Positions 1-8,738 of a stretch of 64,000 nucleotides of DNA are shown piece after piece (positions within the stretch are counted from its first letter, which is position 1; every line of letters begins with the position of its first letter). Origin of the DNA: Streptococcus viridans (GTDB taxonomy: Bacteria; Bacillota; Bacilli; Lactobacillales; Streptococcaceae). The position numbers and the translations under genes are program-made. Location: contig NZ_LR134266.1 in NCBI RefSeq assembly GCF_900636365.1, positions 819,501 to 883,500 of the forward strand, written 5' to 3'. The notes under the pieces are model-generated. The model saw only the letters and a program-made list of their open reading frames with translations. It had not been told where the DNA came from and did no database searches.

Positions 1-164
1 TTGCTAACTACGGCAAAGACCTTACTTGGCTTCGAAACCAAAGCAAGAAGGTCGCCGAACAATACATCCTTGGTACTTGGTTTAAGAATGGCAGCTCGCG
101 TTATTCCTTGAAAAACCTAGGGGATATGAAAATTGAGTACAATGAATTGTTAGAAGAGAAGTAA
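1..164 (+). CDS. C-terminal end of an unidentified protein (5' end outside window)
   Basis: An open frame runs in from the window edge (first full codon at 3) and ends at TAA 162-164, giving 53 residues that close with YNELLEEK. The segment is charged and soluble-looking, with no membrane stretch or catalytic motif I recognise. A terminator follows, so it is the last gene of its transcript. I do not recognise the family; neighbours give no firm hint, since apt downstream has its own promoter. Confidence 0.6.
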   Translation, partial: ANYGKDLTWLRNQSKKVAEQYILGTWFKNGSSRYSLKNLGDMKIEYNELLEEK

Positions 165-187
165 AAGGCTCTTTCTTTCAAGAATTA

Positions 188-217
188 TCCCGCATCTTTT
201 TCAGATGTGGGATTTTT
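188..217 (+). terminator. Rho-independent terminator
   Basis: A 10-bp stem (tcccgcatct / agatgtggga, one G-T pair) with a T-rich loop is followed by TTTTT. It closes the transcript of the partial gene at the window start. Confidence 0.8.
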
Positions 218-280
218 GCTATCGCTACAGGTGTTTGGGAAAATGATTTAGTAAAAAATGATGCACGTTAGTAGAATTCA

Positions 281-289
281 TGGTATAAT
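281..289 (+). promoter_or_regulatory. Extended -10 promoter of apt
   Basis: TGGTATAAT (TG at 281-282, TATAAT at 284-289) sits 36 bases before the apt ATG. No good -35 hexamer is visible, as is common for TGn-type promoters. Confidence 0.7.
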
Positions 290-325
290 GGAATGTAAAA
301 ATTTTTTTATGAAAGAAAGTTAACC

Positions 326-838
326 ATGAATTTAAAAGATTACATTGCAAGCATTGAAAACTATCCACAAGAAGGGATTACCTTTCGTGATATCAGCCCT
401 TTGATGGCAGATGGCAATGCTTATAGTTATGCGATTCGTGAAATCGTTCAATATGCAACCGATAAGAAGATTGATATGATCGTTGGTCCTGAAGCGCGTG
501 GCTTCATCGTTGGATGTCCAGTCGCTTTTGAATTAGGAATTGGTTTTGCACCTGTTCGTAAGCCTGGCAAGTTGCCACGTGAAGTTATCTCAGCGGACTA
601 CGAAAAAGAATACGGTGTGGATACCTTAACCATGCACGCTGATGCTATCAAACCAGGTCAACGCGTCCTCATCGTCGATGACCTCTTGGCAACAGGTGGC
701 ACGGTTAAAGCAACTATCGAAATGATTGAAAAACTCGGTGGAGTGGTTGCAGGTTGCGCCTTCTTGATCGAGCTCGATGATCTCAAAGGCCGCGAAGCAA
801 TCGGAGACTACGATTACAAGGTCTTGATGCATTACTAA
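326..838 (+). CDS. apt: Adenine phosphoribosyltransferase
   Basis: Salvages adenine: adenine plus PRPP gives AMP and pyrophosphate, in the cytoplasm. The 170 residues match the usual Apt length. The PRPP-binding signature [13 protein letters not shown] lies at residues 114-126, and the N-terminal [14 protein letters not shown] segment is typical of the family. The ATG follows a GAAAGAAAG ribosome site and its own extended -10 promoter. It lies between a terminator and metA, and the metA MET-box starts at the base after the apt stop codon. Identification is secure. Confidence 0.97.
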   Translation: MNLKDYIASIENYPQEGITFRDISPLMADGNAYSYAIREIVQYATDKKIDMIVGPEARGFIVGCPVAFELGIGFAPVRKPGKLPREVISADYEKEYGVDTLTMHADAIKPGQRVLIVDDLLATGGTVKATIEMIEKLGGVVAGCAFLIELDDLKGREAIGDYDYKVLMHY

Positions 839-855
839 TATAGTTTAGAACTATA
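839..855 (+). promoter_or_regulatory. MET-box (MtaR/MetR operator) upstream of metA
   Basis: The 17-base sequence TATAGTTTAGAACTATA matches the streptococcal MET-box consensus TATAGTTTnAAACTATA at all but one position. Its centre is about 66 bases before the expected metA transcription start, a normal site for a LysR-type activator. A further half-site AAACTATA (882-889) overlaps the -35. A regulator of the matching family is encoded at 23659-24561. The match is seen in the sequence; binding is inferred. Confidence 0.75.
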
Positions 856-877
856 TCTAGATAGAGAAAAACCATAA

Positions 878-906
878 TTGAAAACTATATGCTCCTGTCT
901 TATAAT
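878..906 (+). promoter_or_regulatory. metA promoter
   Basis: TTGAAA (878-883), a 17-base spacer and TATAAT (901-906) make a near-consensus sigma-A promoter 34 bases before the metA ATG. The MET-box lies 22 bases upstream of the -35. Confidence 0.85.
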
Positions 907-939
907 AAGAGGTAACAACTTGTAAGATGGGAGCTTTTT

Positions 940-1884
940 ATGCCAATTACCTTAGATAAGAAATTACCAGCAGTTGATATTCTTCGTTCAGAAAATATTT
1001 TTGTCATGGATGATATTCGGGCAACTCACCAAGATATTCGTCCTATAAATGTTCTGATTTTGAATCTCATGCCGACTAAGGAAGCAACTGAGACTCAACT
1101 GCTACGCCTCCTGGCCAATACTCCCTTGCAGATTAATGTGGATTTCCTCTATATGACTAGCCATAAGTCTAAGACGACGGCAGCAGAGCATATGGAGGTC
1201 TTCTATAAATCCTTTGAGGATATTGAAGAAAACTATTATGACGGCTTGATTATTACAGGAGCTCCTGTAGAGAAATTAGCTTTTGAGGAAGTGGATTACT
1301 GGGAGGAGTTAACAAAGGTCTTTGCTTGGTCTAAACGCCATGTCTTTTCAACCCTCCATCTTTGTTGGGGTGCCCAAGCTGGTCTCTATTACCGCTATGG
1401 TATTGAAAAAGTAGCTCTGTGCGACAAGCTATCTGGCATCTATGAGCAAACTGTCATGAATCCACAGAACCGTTTGATGCGTGGTTTTGACGATGCTTTT
1501 TTGGCCCCTCACTCACGGTATACGGATGTCCCCCTCAAAGAAGTGCTAGACAAGAGTAATTTGCAAGTCTTAGCTCAAGGGGATGAGGTAGGCCTATCTA
1601 TCCTGGCCAGTCCAGACCTTCGAGAGGTCTATAGTTTTGGCCATTTGGAATATGACCGTGATACCTTGGCCAAGGAATACCAGCGAGATGTCAAAGCAGG
1701 CTTGAATCCAGATCTTCCAAAGAATTATTATGATCAGGATGACAGTAGTCGGGACCCTCGGATGCGGTGGAACTTAGCGGCAGCCAACTTCTTTAGTAAT
1801 TGGATCAATTATGCAGTTTACCAAGAGACTCCTTATCGTTTGGAGGAGTTAGAAAAAGATATTTCATTTTATGGTTACCTATAA
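940..1884 (+). CDS. metA: Homoserine O-acetyltransferase (MetA family)
   Basis: Acylates homoserine at the start of methionine synthesis. At 314 residues it is full length. The nucleophile Cys142 sits in LHLCWGAQ, and the other catalytic residues His235 and Glu237 lie in FGHLEYD. Position 111 is Glu (TGAPVEKL). In this family Glu111 goes with acetyl-CoA use and Gly111 with succinyl-CoA, so acetyl-CoA is the inferred donor even though the family is often named succinyltransferase. The ATG follows GATGGGAG. The MET-box and promoter upstream point to methionine control. dnaD follows after 9 bases and is probably co-transcribed. Confidence 0.93.
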   Translation: MPITLDKKLPAVDILRSENIFVMDDIRATHQDIRPINVLILNLMPTKEATETQLLRLLANTPLQINVDFLYMTSHKSKTTAAEHMEVFYKSFEDIEENYYDGLIITGAPVEKLAFEEVDYWEELTKVFAWSKRHVFSTLHLCWGAQAGLYYRYGIEKVALCDKLSGIYEQTVMNPQNRLMRGFDDAFLAPHSRYTDVPLKEVLDKSNLQVLAQGDEVGLSILASPDLREVYSFGHLEYDRDTLAKEYQRDVKAGLNPDLPKNYYDQDDSSRDPRMRWNLAAANFFSNWINYAVYQETPYRLEELEKDISFYGYL

Positions 1885-1893
1885 AGGGGTAGT

Positions 1894-2580
1894 ATGACAT
1901 ATTCACAAGCATTTAAGTCGGGCAATTTGGTCTTACCAAGTGCCTTACTTTTCCATTATCACCATTTATTTAAAGACGCAGAGGATTTTCTGGTTTGGCA
2001 GTTCTTTTATTTGCAAAACACAACCAACCAATCCAGCCTCACACCTAATCAAATTGCAGATGCGATTGGCAAGTCTGTCGCAGAAGTCAACCAGTCTATG
2101 TCTCGCCTAACCAACCAAGGGTTGCTCCAATATCGGACTATTGAGTTAGATGGCGAGATTGAAGTTCTTTTTGATGCGACCATTGCCCTCGAACGCTTGG
2201 ATGACCTGCTTCAAAGCAAGACGGAGGTAGCACAGCGTGGGCAAGACAAGCAAGCAGAAAATGAACTGGCTGATTTGGTCAAAACTTTTGAGCAGGAGTT
2301 AGGACGTTTGTTGACGCCATTTGAAATCGAAGATTTGACGCAGACAGTCAAACAGGACCAAACAGACCCTGATATTGTAAAGGCTGCCTTGAGAGAAGCT
2401 GTCTTTAATGGCAAGCCTCACTGGAAATATATCCAGGCAATCCTGCGCAATTGGCGACGGGAGGGGATTGCCAGTTTGACACAATTAAAAATCAAACAAC
2501 AAGAACGGGAAGCTCTTCAGCCTGAAAATGTCACAGTTTCAGATGATTTCTTACAGGCGATGGATTTGTGGAAAGATTAA
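1894..2580 (+). CDS. dnaD: DnaD-family primosomal replication protein
   Basis: Helps load the replicative helicase during replication initiation and restart in Firmicutes, acting with DnaB, DnaI and PriA. The 228 residues show the usual two-part plan: an N-terminal winged-helix domain (about 1-100) and a C-terminal DnaD/DnaB_2 helical domain ending in the signature YIQAILRNW at 179-187. The spacing from metA is 9 bases with AAAGGGG before the ATG, so it is likely read from the metA promoter as well. Identification is good. Confidence 0.9.
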   Translation: MTYSQAFKSGNLVLPSALLFHYHHLFKDAEDFLVWQFFYLQNTTNQSSLTPNQIADAIGKSVAEVNQSMSRLTNQGLLQYRTIELDGEIEVLFDATIALERLDDLLQSKTEVAQRGQDKQAENELADLVKTFEQELGRLLTPFEIEDLTQTVKQDQTDPDIVKAALREAVFNGKPHWKYIQAILRNWRREGIASLTQLKIKQQEREALQPENVTVSDDFLQAMDLWKD

Positions 2581-2601
2581 TAGAGGAGATTCGGTTTAGA
2601 G

Positions 2602-3789
2602 ATGAGAAGGGGAGATAGAAAGGAAAATAGATCGCACAAACGGATCTATTCAGCCTTATTTGTATTAGGAACAGTAGTCATTCTTGGTTTTCTTGGTTTG
2701 TATATTAGCAAGCTAAGCATGATTTCGTCTGGTTTGTATCCAGTTGAAGAATCTTTGATCCAAGCAGGCTATAAAAAAACATCGGATGGTTTCGAAAAGA
2801 AACAATCCAATGTCACCATTACAATTAAATGGAACAAAGAGAAAAAGCAATTTGATAAAAACCATTACCTTATTTCGACTCAGCAAGAAGCCAAATTATT
2901 GTCTTCTCAGTATGTGGATAAAGAAAGTTTAGAAGTGCTTACTAACGGGAAATTTTCAAACACCTTCGGATTTGTCCACTATACGGAGAACAAGAAAAAG
3001 AATTGGTTAAAGGATTCGCCAAGATTGGTTGCCCATGCAGGTGGTACCATACGTGAGAAAGAATACAATACTTTTTATACCAACTCCCTTGAAGCTTTGC
3101 AACAGAATTATGGTCTAGGGCATCGCTTGTTTGAAATGGATTTCTATTTAACTAGCGATCGTAAATTGGCGGCTGTCCATGACTGGCATCAATTTGGGAA
3201 TAAAGATGGTGTTGCTCTTTCATCAGAGGAGTGGAAAAACTTCAAAGCCTATGGTTCTCCAGAGACACCAAGTCGCTTTACGACCATGCTGATTGGGGAT
3301 GTTTTAGATCAGATGGTTATTAACTCTGATATGGTATTGATCACAGATACCAAATCGATGGAAATCCCTAAGGAAGATACTGTTACGCAATTCGAGCAAA
3401 TTGTAACTGAAGCTAAAAATCGAGATGAATCTCTATTGGATCGTGTGATTCCACAAATCTACAATCAAGAGATGTTCGGGGAAATCGAAGCCATTTATCC
3501 TTTCCAACATATCATCTATACCTTGTATTCTTCGCCAGATAGTGCAGAAGAGGTTATCGATTTTATTTCAAAACATAAGGAAATCGAGGCAGTGACGATT
3601 TCATTTGCTGATCCTCGCTTCAATCAGGATTTTATTGATGCTGTTCATCGACTGAATAAACGAATTTACATTCACACCATTCATACTTATGATGATTTAA
3701 CCAAGTATGCCAATGTAAATGTAGACGGTTTTTATACTGGTTTGCTAACGCCTAGAGACGTAGCATTGTATGAATCAGTTTCTAAATAA
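2602..3789 (+). CDS. Membrane-anchored glycerophosphodiesterase-like (GDPD fold) protein
   Basis: Residues 14-37 form one membrane anchor after a basic N-terminus, followed by about 100 residues of extracytoplasmic linker and a GDPD/PI-PLC-like barrel from about 140. The catalytic set is visible: His145 (VAHAGG), Glu178 and Asp180 (EMDFYLTSD) and His193 (AVHDW). Family members hydrolyse glycerophosphodiesters, which could include lipoteichoic acid breakdown products, but the true substrate is unknown. A possible Shine-Dalgarno (GAGGAGA, 2582-2588) lies rather far from the ATG. It ends at a strong terminator and lies 21 bases after dnaD. Confidence 0.8.
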   Translation: MRRGDRKENRSHKRIYSALFVLGTVVILGFLGLYISKLSMISSGLYPVEESLIQAGYKKTSDGFEKKQSNVTITIKWNKEKKQFDKNHYLISTQQEAKLLSSQYVDKESLEVLTNGKFSNTFGFVHYTENKKKNWLKDSPRLVAHAGGTIREKEYNTFYTNSLEALQQNYGLGHRLFEMDFYLTSDRKLAAVHDWHQFGNKDGVALSSEEWKNFKAYGSPETPSRFTTMLIGDVLDQMVINSDMVLITDTKSMEIPKEDTVTQFEQIVTEAKNRDESLLDRVIPQIYNQEMFGEIEAIYPFQHIIYTLYSSPDSAEEVIDFISKHKEIEAVTISFADPRFNQDFIDAVHRLNKRIYIHTIHTYDDLTKYANVNVDGFYTGLLTPRDVALYESVSK

Positions 3790-3795
3790 TAGAAA

Positions 3796-3830
3796 AAAAC
3801 TAGCGCTTTATAAAAGTGCTAGTTTTTGAA
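3796..3830 (+). terminator. Rho-independent terminator after the GDPD-like gene
   Basis: The arms aaaactagcgcttt and aaagtgctagtttt pair and end in T's. It closes the metA-dnaD-GDPD transcript. Confidence 0.85.
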
Positions 3831-3908
3831 TGTAGTCGAACTTTTTTCGATAAAAACCTTGCATTATTCAGTAAAATATATAGGTGCTTTTGGAGGCAGA
3901 CAAGCGAA

Positions 3909-4055
3909 TATTGGAACTTTCCACCGTGAGAAAGGTACTAGAAACATTATTGTTTCTAGTACCCGGGAGTTTTGAAACTTTAGGTTCAAAACTAAGTCAT
4001 GGAACTTCTTCGAAGTTCGCTGACGTCCGTACTCACCTAAGGAAAGTTTCCAATA
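3909..4055 (+). repeat. Structured intergenic repeat, family 2, copy 1
   Basis: A closing stem (TATTGG.AACTTTCC 3909-3922 with GGAAAGTTTCCAATA 4041-4055, continued by GTGAG/CTCAC) encloses three hairpins. These are a 12-bp stem at 3934-3963, a stem at 3969-3992 (AGTTTTGAA/TTCAAAACT) and a short stem at 4002-4018 (GAACTT/AAGTTC). A conserved GCTGACGTCC follows at 4019-4028. Copies lie at 10846-10975 and, inverted, at 29286-29437. It sits between the convergent 3' ends of the GDPD-like gene and add. Most of the 319-base gene-free stretch 3790-4108 is this element plus the terminator. Confidence 0.8.
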
Positions 4056-4108
4056 AGTTTCTGTCTTCAACCTTAAGCCATTGCTTAATCAAATGCAAGC
4101 TAATATAT

Positions 4109-5128
4109 TTATAAATAGTCCGCGTAAGCTTTTTCAAGTTTGGTTAGGAGTTCTTGCTTTTCTTCGTCACTAGCAAAGGAAGCTTGGATGGCATCGACAT
4201 TGTGCTGGTAAAAGTCAGCTGGCGTCGTATGGAAGTGGCGATGGTAGAGGGTATATTCCTTGGTCAAATCCGTATCAGAGACGGTCCGGTTATCGGTGTT
4301 GATACTGATATGGGCTTGAGCTTCCTTCATCTTGAGGTAAGGGAAGTCCGCCACAGAGGCAGCTGCCTTGGTTTGAAGGTTACTAGTCAAACAGAGCTCA
4401 CCGGTGACCCCATTTTTCACAAACTCTTTTAGAAGCTTTGGTTCATCCGCTAGCAAGGTCACGTGACCATTTCGTTTGATGCCATAGGCCATGGATTGAG
4501 CGACATTGGCTGGACAGTGGCACTCGCCAGCATGCAGGGTCATGGGACGGTTGTAACTTTTAACCTGTTGGATGAGGGCATCAATGGCTTGTGGTGGGTA
4601 GTGGTGTTCATCCCCAGCGAAGTCAAAGCCGACAAAATCTTGATCCCTAACTTGGTTGGATTCTGCCAGGATACGAGAAGTGAGTTCTTGATCAGACTGG
4701 CGCATACCACAGACGAGGGCTTTTGCAACAATGCCAAATTCATCCTGGGCTTGGCGCAGTCCTTCACAGACTGCATCGATTGTTTCTGGGACAGTGAGCC
4801 CTTGGTCCATGGACAATTCAGGGGCAAAACGAACCTCAATGTAGACGACATTTTCCAAAGCAGCTTGCTTGGCAACATCGTAAGCAGCAAGGGTCAAGGC
4901 TTCCTTGGTCTGAAGAAGAGGGCGAATGTAGTCAAAGGCCTCCAAATAGTCCAAAAGATTCTCACAGTGGGCAGGTGCAGTAACATGGTGCTTGAGCTCT
5001 TCATCACTAGCAGGAAGGTCAATATTGGCCATGGCTGCCAATTGGCGAATGGTCGGAAGAGACAAGGAACCGTCTAAGTGGCAGTGTAGTTCTGTCTTTG
5101 CCAAACTATGAAAGTCGATCGTGGACAT
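4109..5128 (-). CDS. add: Adenosine deaminase
   Basis: Deaminates adenosine to inosine in purine salvage. The 339 residues carry the family zinc-site landmarks: His15 and His17 (ELHCHLDGS), His199 and Glu202 (HAGE), His222 and Asp279. The canonical SLNTDDP motif reads [10 protein letters not shown] here, with Asn at the second position, as seen in many Firmicute members. The ATG follows a GGAGAA site. It is divergent from yghU and convergent with the GDPD-like gene across the family 2 repeat. Confidence 0.95.
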   Translation of the reverse strand: MSTIDFHSLAKTELHCHLDGSLSLPTIRQLAAMANIDLPASDEELKHHVTAPAHCENLLDYLEAFDYIRPLLQTKEALTLAAYDVAKQAALENVVYIEVRFAPELSMDQGLTVPETIDAVCEGLRQAQDEFGIVAKALVCGMRQSDQELTSRILAESNQVRDQDFVGFDFAGDEHHYPPQAIDALIQQVKSYNRPMTLHAGECHCPANVAQSMAYGIKRNGHVTLLADEPKLLKEFVKNGVTGELCLTSNLQTKAAASVADFPYLKMKEAQAHISINTDNRTVSDTDLTKEYTLYHRHFHTTPADFYQHNVDAIQASFASDEEKQELLTKLEKAYADYL

Positions 5129-5158
5129 GTTTTTTCTCCTTCAAAATGTATTTTTTCT

Positions 5159-5186
5159 ATACTATCATTTTGCCAAGAAAAGTCAA
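5159..5186 (-). promoter_or_regulatory. add promoter
   Basis: Read on the minus strand: TTGACT (5181-5186), a 16-base spacer and TAGTAT (5159-5164), about 30 bases before the add ATG. Confidence 0.65.
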
Positions 5187-5208
5187 GTAAAGCTAGTGTA
5201 GCAGATTT

Positions 5209-5237
5209 TTGAAACTAGAGGCAGGATTTGATATGCT
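5209..5237 (+). promoter_or_regulatory. yghU promoter
   Basis: TTGAAA (5209-5214), 17 bases and TATGCT (5232-5237) with TGA in the extended -10 position, 30 bases before the ATG. Confidence 0.65.
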
Positions 5238-5266
5238 AGTAGTAACATAGACAAAGGAGAAAAGAG

Positions 5267-6058
5267 ATGTCAGATTATCAATTACCAGAAGTATGGGAAG
5301 CACCGAGCCAGATGGGAGGTGCCTGGGGTGGCCTGAACCAACCAACAGCAGGTGCCCGCTTTGAACAAACTCTTCCAAAAGGGGATCAGCCTTTCCAACT
5401 CTATACCCTTCCAACTCCAAATGGGATTAAGGTAACCATTTTGCTGGAGGAATTGAAAGAGCTGGGAGTGGATGCAGACTACGACGCTTATCGCATCAAG
5501 ATTGGTGAGGGAGATCAATTTGGCAGTGACTTTGTAGCCATCAATCCAAACTCGAAAATTCCAGCTATGTTGGATCAATCAGGAGAGGAAGCGATTCGGG
5601 TCTTTGAATCAGCTAATATTCTCTTGTATCTAGCAGAGAAATTTGGCCAATTAATCCCGACAGATCCTGCTAAGCGGACAGAAGTGCTCAACTGGCTCTT
5701 CTGGCAGACGGGTGCGGCACCATTCTTAGGTGGAGGCTTTGGTCATTTCTTCCACTATGCTCCTGAAAAAATCGAGTATGCCATCAACCGTTTTGCCATG
5801 GAAGCCAAACGCCAATTGGACCTACTGGACAAGGAACTGGCTACTAAACCTTATATCGCAGGAGATGACTATACCATTGCAGATATCGCCATCTGGTCTT
5901 GGTATGGCCGTCTAGCCCAAGACAAGATCTGGGACCGTGCAGGAATTTTCTTAGATGTGAAGGAATACAAGCATTTGCAAGCTTGGACAGAGAAAATTGC
6001 TAATCGCCCAGCTGTTCAACGTGGCTTGGAAGTAGAATATAAAGAAATTGATGAATAA
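5267..6058 (+). CDS. yghU: YghU-like glutathione S-transferase / disulfide reductase
   Basis: A nu-class GST-like protein of 263 residues. An N-terminal extension (1-43) precedes the thioredoxin-fold domain, with TPNGIKV at 50-56, NPNSKIP at 93-99 and the ES pair at 114-115 that binds the glutathione glutamyl group. A helical domain follows from about 130. E. coli YghU reduces disulfides with two glutathiones bound, so a role in thiol redox balance is inferred. AAAGGAG precedes the ATG. It is a single-gene unit with its own promoter and terminator. Confidence 0.88.
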   Translation: MSDYQLPEVWEAPSQMGGAWGGLNQPTAGARFEQTLPKGDQPFQLYTLPTPNGIKVTILLEELKELGVDADYDAYRIKIGEGDQFGSDFVAINPNSKIPAMLDQSGEEAIRVFESANILLYLAEKFGQLIPTDPAKRTEVLNWLFWQTGAAPFLGGGFGHFFHYAPEKIEYAINRFAMEAKRQLDLLDKELATKPYIAGDDYTIADIAIWSWYGRLAQDKIWDRAGIFLDVKEYKHLQAWTEKIANRPAVQRGLEVEYKEIDE

Positions 6059-6060
6059 TG

Positions 6061-6085
6061 AAAAGGCGCCGTCGCGCCTTTTTTT
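6061..6085 (+). terminator. Rho-independent terminator after yghU
   Basis: GC-rich stem AAAAGGCGC/GCGCCTTTT followed by a run of T's. Confidence 0.85.
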
Positions 6086-6098
6086 AATGGTGCAAACA

Positions 6099-6107
6099 TG
6101 GTATACT
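6099..6107 (+). promoter_or_regulatory. Extended -10 promoter of the trmK operon
   Basis: TGGTATACT (TATACT 6102-6107), 32 bases before the trmK ATG; no clear -35. Confidence 0.6.
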
Positions 6108-6139
6108 TAAGGGTGGAATAAAAGTTTAGAAAGTAGCAC

Positions 6140-6829
6140 ATGGAATTTACAAAATTATCAAATCGCTTGGACTTGGTGGCTAGCTTCGTCCCAGAAGGAG
6201 CGCGTCTGTTAGATGTGGGAAGTGATCACGCTTATCTCCCAATCGCCCTCTTACAAGAAGGCAAGATTGAGGCTGCTATTGCAGGGGAAGTGGTTGAGGG
6301 ACCTTATCAGTCTGCCCTGCAAAACGTCGCCGATAATGGCTTAGAGGACAAGATTGAAGTCCGCCTAGCTAATGGTTTGGCTGCATTTGAACCAACAGAT
6401 AGTATTTCCTGCATCACCATTGCAGGAATGGGCGGGCGCTTGATTGCAGATATCTTAGCAGCTGGACTTGAGAAATTAGCCGGTGTCTCTCGCTTGGTCT
6501 TGCAACCCAATAATCGGGAGGATGAATTGCGGACTTGGTTAGTAGACCATGATTTCCGCCTTGTTGATGAAGCTATCTTAGAAGAAAATGAGAAGTTTTA
6601 TGAGATCCTCGTGGTCGAACAGGGTTCTCAAGAGTTATCAGCTAAGGAACTGCGTTTTGGTCCGTATTTGATACTGGAACAAGCTCCAGCCTTTGTTCAA
6701 AAATGGTCCAAGGAAGTGGAGAAATTAGCCTTTGCCTTGGAACAGGTCCCAGTTGAGAATCAGTCCGCCAGAGCATCGTTAGAAGACCGTATCGCCCAAA
6801 TCAAGGAGGTCCTACATGTTAGCAAGTGA
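6140..6829 (+). CDS. trmK: tRNA (adenine(22)-N1)-methyltransferase
   Basis: Methylates A22 in the D-loop of certain tRNAs using SAM. The Rossmann SAM site is [10 protein letters not shown] at 25-34. IAGMGG lies at 94-99 and the LQPN segment at 121-124, all typical of TrmK (formerly YqfN). The 229 residues are the expected length. Its last 14 bases overlap the start of the Nif3-like gene, the usual streptococcal pairing, so translation is probably coupled. Confidence 0.92.
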   Translation: MEFTKLSNRLDLVASFVPEGARLLDVGSDHAYLPIALLQEGKIEAAIAGEVVEGPYQSALQNVADNGLEDKIEVRLANGLAAFEPTDSISCITIAGMGGRLIADILAAGLEKLAGVSRLVLQPNNREDELRTWLVDHDFRLVDEAILEENEKFYEILVVEQGSQELSAKELRFGPYLILEQAPAFVQKWSKEVEKLAFALEQVPVENQSARASLEDRIAQIKEVLHVSK

Positions 6830-7613
6830 AGTCATCAAACGCTATGAAGCCTACTGTCCCCAGGAACTTTCCATGGAGGGAGATGTCCGTGGGCTACAGG
6901 TCGGCACCCTGCAAAAAGACATCAAGAAGGTCATGGTAGCCTTGGATATCCGGGAGCAGACGGTGGCAGAAGCCATTGACCATGGAGTGGACTTGATCAT
7001 CGTCAAGCATGCGCCCATTTTTCGTCCTATTAAGGATTTGGTTTCCGATCGGGCTCAAAATCAGATCTACATTGACTTGATCAAGCACGATATTGCGGTC
7101 TATGTCAGCCATACCAATATTGATATTGTCCCAGATGGTCTCAACGATTGGTTTTGCCAGCTCTTGGAAATTGAAGATGCAGAGCCTCTCAGCATGACAG
7201 GAGAAGGTCTAGGAATCGGCCGTATCGGTCAAGTGCGCACCCAAACCTTTGGCCAGTTGGCTCATAAGGTAAAAGAAACCTTTGGCTTAGATGCCTTACG
7301 CTTGGTTGGTTATGACCAGGCGGACCTGGATCGGGTGATTGAGCGCGTCGCTATCTGTGGCGGAAGTGGCCAATCCTTTTACAAGGATGCTCTTGCTAAG
7401 GGGGCAGAGGTCTATATCACAGGAGATATCTACTACCACACGGCTCAAGACATGCTGAGCGATGGTCTCCTAGCCTTGGATCCAGGTCACCATATCGAAG
7501 TTCTCTTTGTGTCGAAACTAGTCGAAAAACTCAATCAGTGGAAGTCTGAAGAAGCGTGGGAGATCGAAGTGATTGGCAGTCAAGCCAGCACCAATCCTTT
7601 TTACCATATCTAA
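6816..7613 (+). CDS. Nif3-like dinuclear metal protein (DUF34/YqfO family)
   Basis: A 265-residue member of the NIF3/DUF34 family, which forms hexamers with a two-metal centre. Some homologues show GTP cyclohydrolase-like activity, but the true role is unsettled. Candidate metal ligands are His65 (VKHAPIF), His99 and Asp103 (SHTNID), His225 and Glu228 (GHHIEVL). Many relatives have two adjacent histidines at the first site; here only one is present. AAGGAGGT precedes the ATG inside the trmK end. Conserved partnership with trmK supports the call. Confidence 0.88.
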   Translation: MLASEVIKRYEAYCPQELSMEGDVRGLQVGTLQKDIKKVMVALDIREQTVAEAIDHGVDLIIVKHAPIFRPIKDLVSDRAQNQIYIDLIKHDIAVYVSHTNIDIVPDGLNDWFCQLLEIEDAEPLSMTGEGLGIGRIGQVRTQTFGQLAHKVKETFGLDALRLVGYDQADLDRVIERVAICGGSGQSFYKDALAKGAEVYITGDIYYHTAQDMLSDGLLALDPGHHIEVLFVSKLVEKLNQWKSEEAWEIEVIGSQASTNPFYHI

Positions 7614-7622
7614 GGGGTTATC

Positions 7623-8738
7623 ATGAAAGTTGCCATTATCGGTGCAGGGATCGTTGGATCCACTGCAGCCTATTATTTATCCAAGGAAGCACAGATAGAT
7701 GTCACCGTCTATGATCACGGAGTTGGCCAAGCAACCAAGGCAGCGGCTGGCATTATTAGCCCTTGGTTTTCTAAGCGTCGAAACAAGGCCTGGTATCGTC
7801 TCGCTCGGTTAGGAGCTGATTTCTACCAAGAATTAGTAGAGGACCTGGCCAAAGACGGAATCGAAACAGACTTTTACCAGCAGACAGGGGTCTATCTCCT
7901 TAAGAAAAAGGAAGAGAAATTAGATGAACTCTATCAGTTGGCGCTGAGTCGACGGGAAGAATCTCCCTTGATTGGGGAATTGGCGGTTTTAACCAAAGAA
8001 GAAGTAGGTCACCAGTTCCCAGGTCTGGAAGGCTTTGAACAGCTCCTTTATGCCTCAGGTGGGGCCCATGTAGAGGGAGCCCTTCTAACGGAAACTCTTC
8101 TCAAAGCAAGTGGTGCAAGAGTGATCAAGGAAGAGGTTGCTCTCTCCGTCACGGATGATGGTTTTCAGATAGCAGGAGAGAGCTATGACCAAGCCATCCT
8201 AGCGACAGGAGCCTGGTTGGGGCAAATCCTTGAGCCACTTGGCTACCAAGTGGATGTCCGTCCGCAAAAAGGACAGTTGAGGGATTATCAGCTAGACCTA
8301 GATACGGATAATTATCCTGTGGTTATGCCAGAAGGAGAAATGGATATCATTCCCTTCCAGCAAGGCAAGATCAGTATGGGCGCTACCCATGAGAATGAGC
8401 TAGGCTTTGACCTAACAGTGGATCAAGCTTTACTGAATCAAATGGAAACAGAAGCCTTGACCTACTATCAAGAACTAGCTCAAGCGACAGTTGTCGGTGA
8501 GCGCGTAGGTACCCGAGCTTACACCAGTGACTTCTCACCCTTTTGGGGAGCTCTTCCCGATCAAGCTGGTATTTATGTCGCCAGTGGCCTAGGTTCGTCT
8601 GGCCTCACAACTGGTCCCCTTATTGGGTGGCACCTGGCCCAACTAGTAATAGGAGGAAAGGTGCGCCTAGACCCAGCAGATTATCCAATTGAACAATATG
8701 TGAAGAAGAGAGTGGGACAGAAATCGGAAATTCGTTAG
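7623..8738 (+). CDS. FAD-dependent amine/D-amino-acid oxidase family protein (DAO)
   Basis: A 371-residue oxidoreductase with the FAD-binding GAGIVG loop at 7-12 and the DAO fold. Relatives oxidise glycine, sarcosine or D-amino acids; the substrate cannot be read from sequence. It follows the Nif3-like gene by 9 bases with GGGG before the ATG, so it ends the trmK operon. The last ten residues and the stop codon (8706-8738) lie inside a copy of the 179-bp repeat, so insertion of that element has rewritten the C-terminus. Confidence 0.85.
   Translation: MKVAIIGAGIVGSTAAYYLSKEAQIDVTVYDHGVGQATKAAAGIISPWFSKRRNKAWYRLARLGADFYQELVEDLAKDGIETDFYQQTGVYLLKKKEEKLDELYQLALSRREESPLIGELAVLTKEEVGHQFPGLEGFEQLLYASGGAHVEGALLTETLLKASGARVIKEEVALSVTDDGFQIAGESYDQAILATGAWLGQILEPLGYQVDVRPQKGQLRDYQLDLDTDNYPVVMPEGEMDIIPFQQGKISMGATHENELGFDLTVDQALLNQMETEALTYYQELAQATVVGERVGTRAYTSDFSPFWGALPDQAGIYVASGLGSSGLTTGPLIGWHLAQLVIGGKVRLDPADYPIEQYVKKRVGQKSEIR

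Noticed and set aside
839..906. T-box or SAM riboswitch before metA
   Set aside because: Only ~85 bases separate apt and metA. There is no long structured leader, and the MET-box/promoter pair explains the region.
3884..4114. Short open frames on both strands in the add/GDPD spacer
   Set aside because: They fall in the structured repeat, lack ribosome sites and are not shared by the other repeat copies.
4463..5077. Long open frame (204 codons) on the plus strand opposite add
   Set aside because: It lies wholly inside the adenosine deaminase gene on the other strand, has no ribosome site and no recognisable product. It is a by-product of codon bias.
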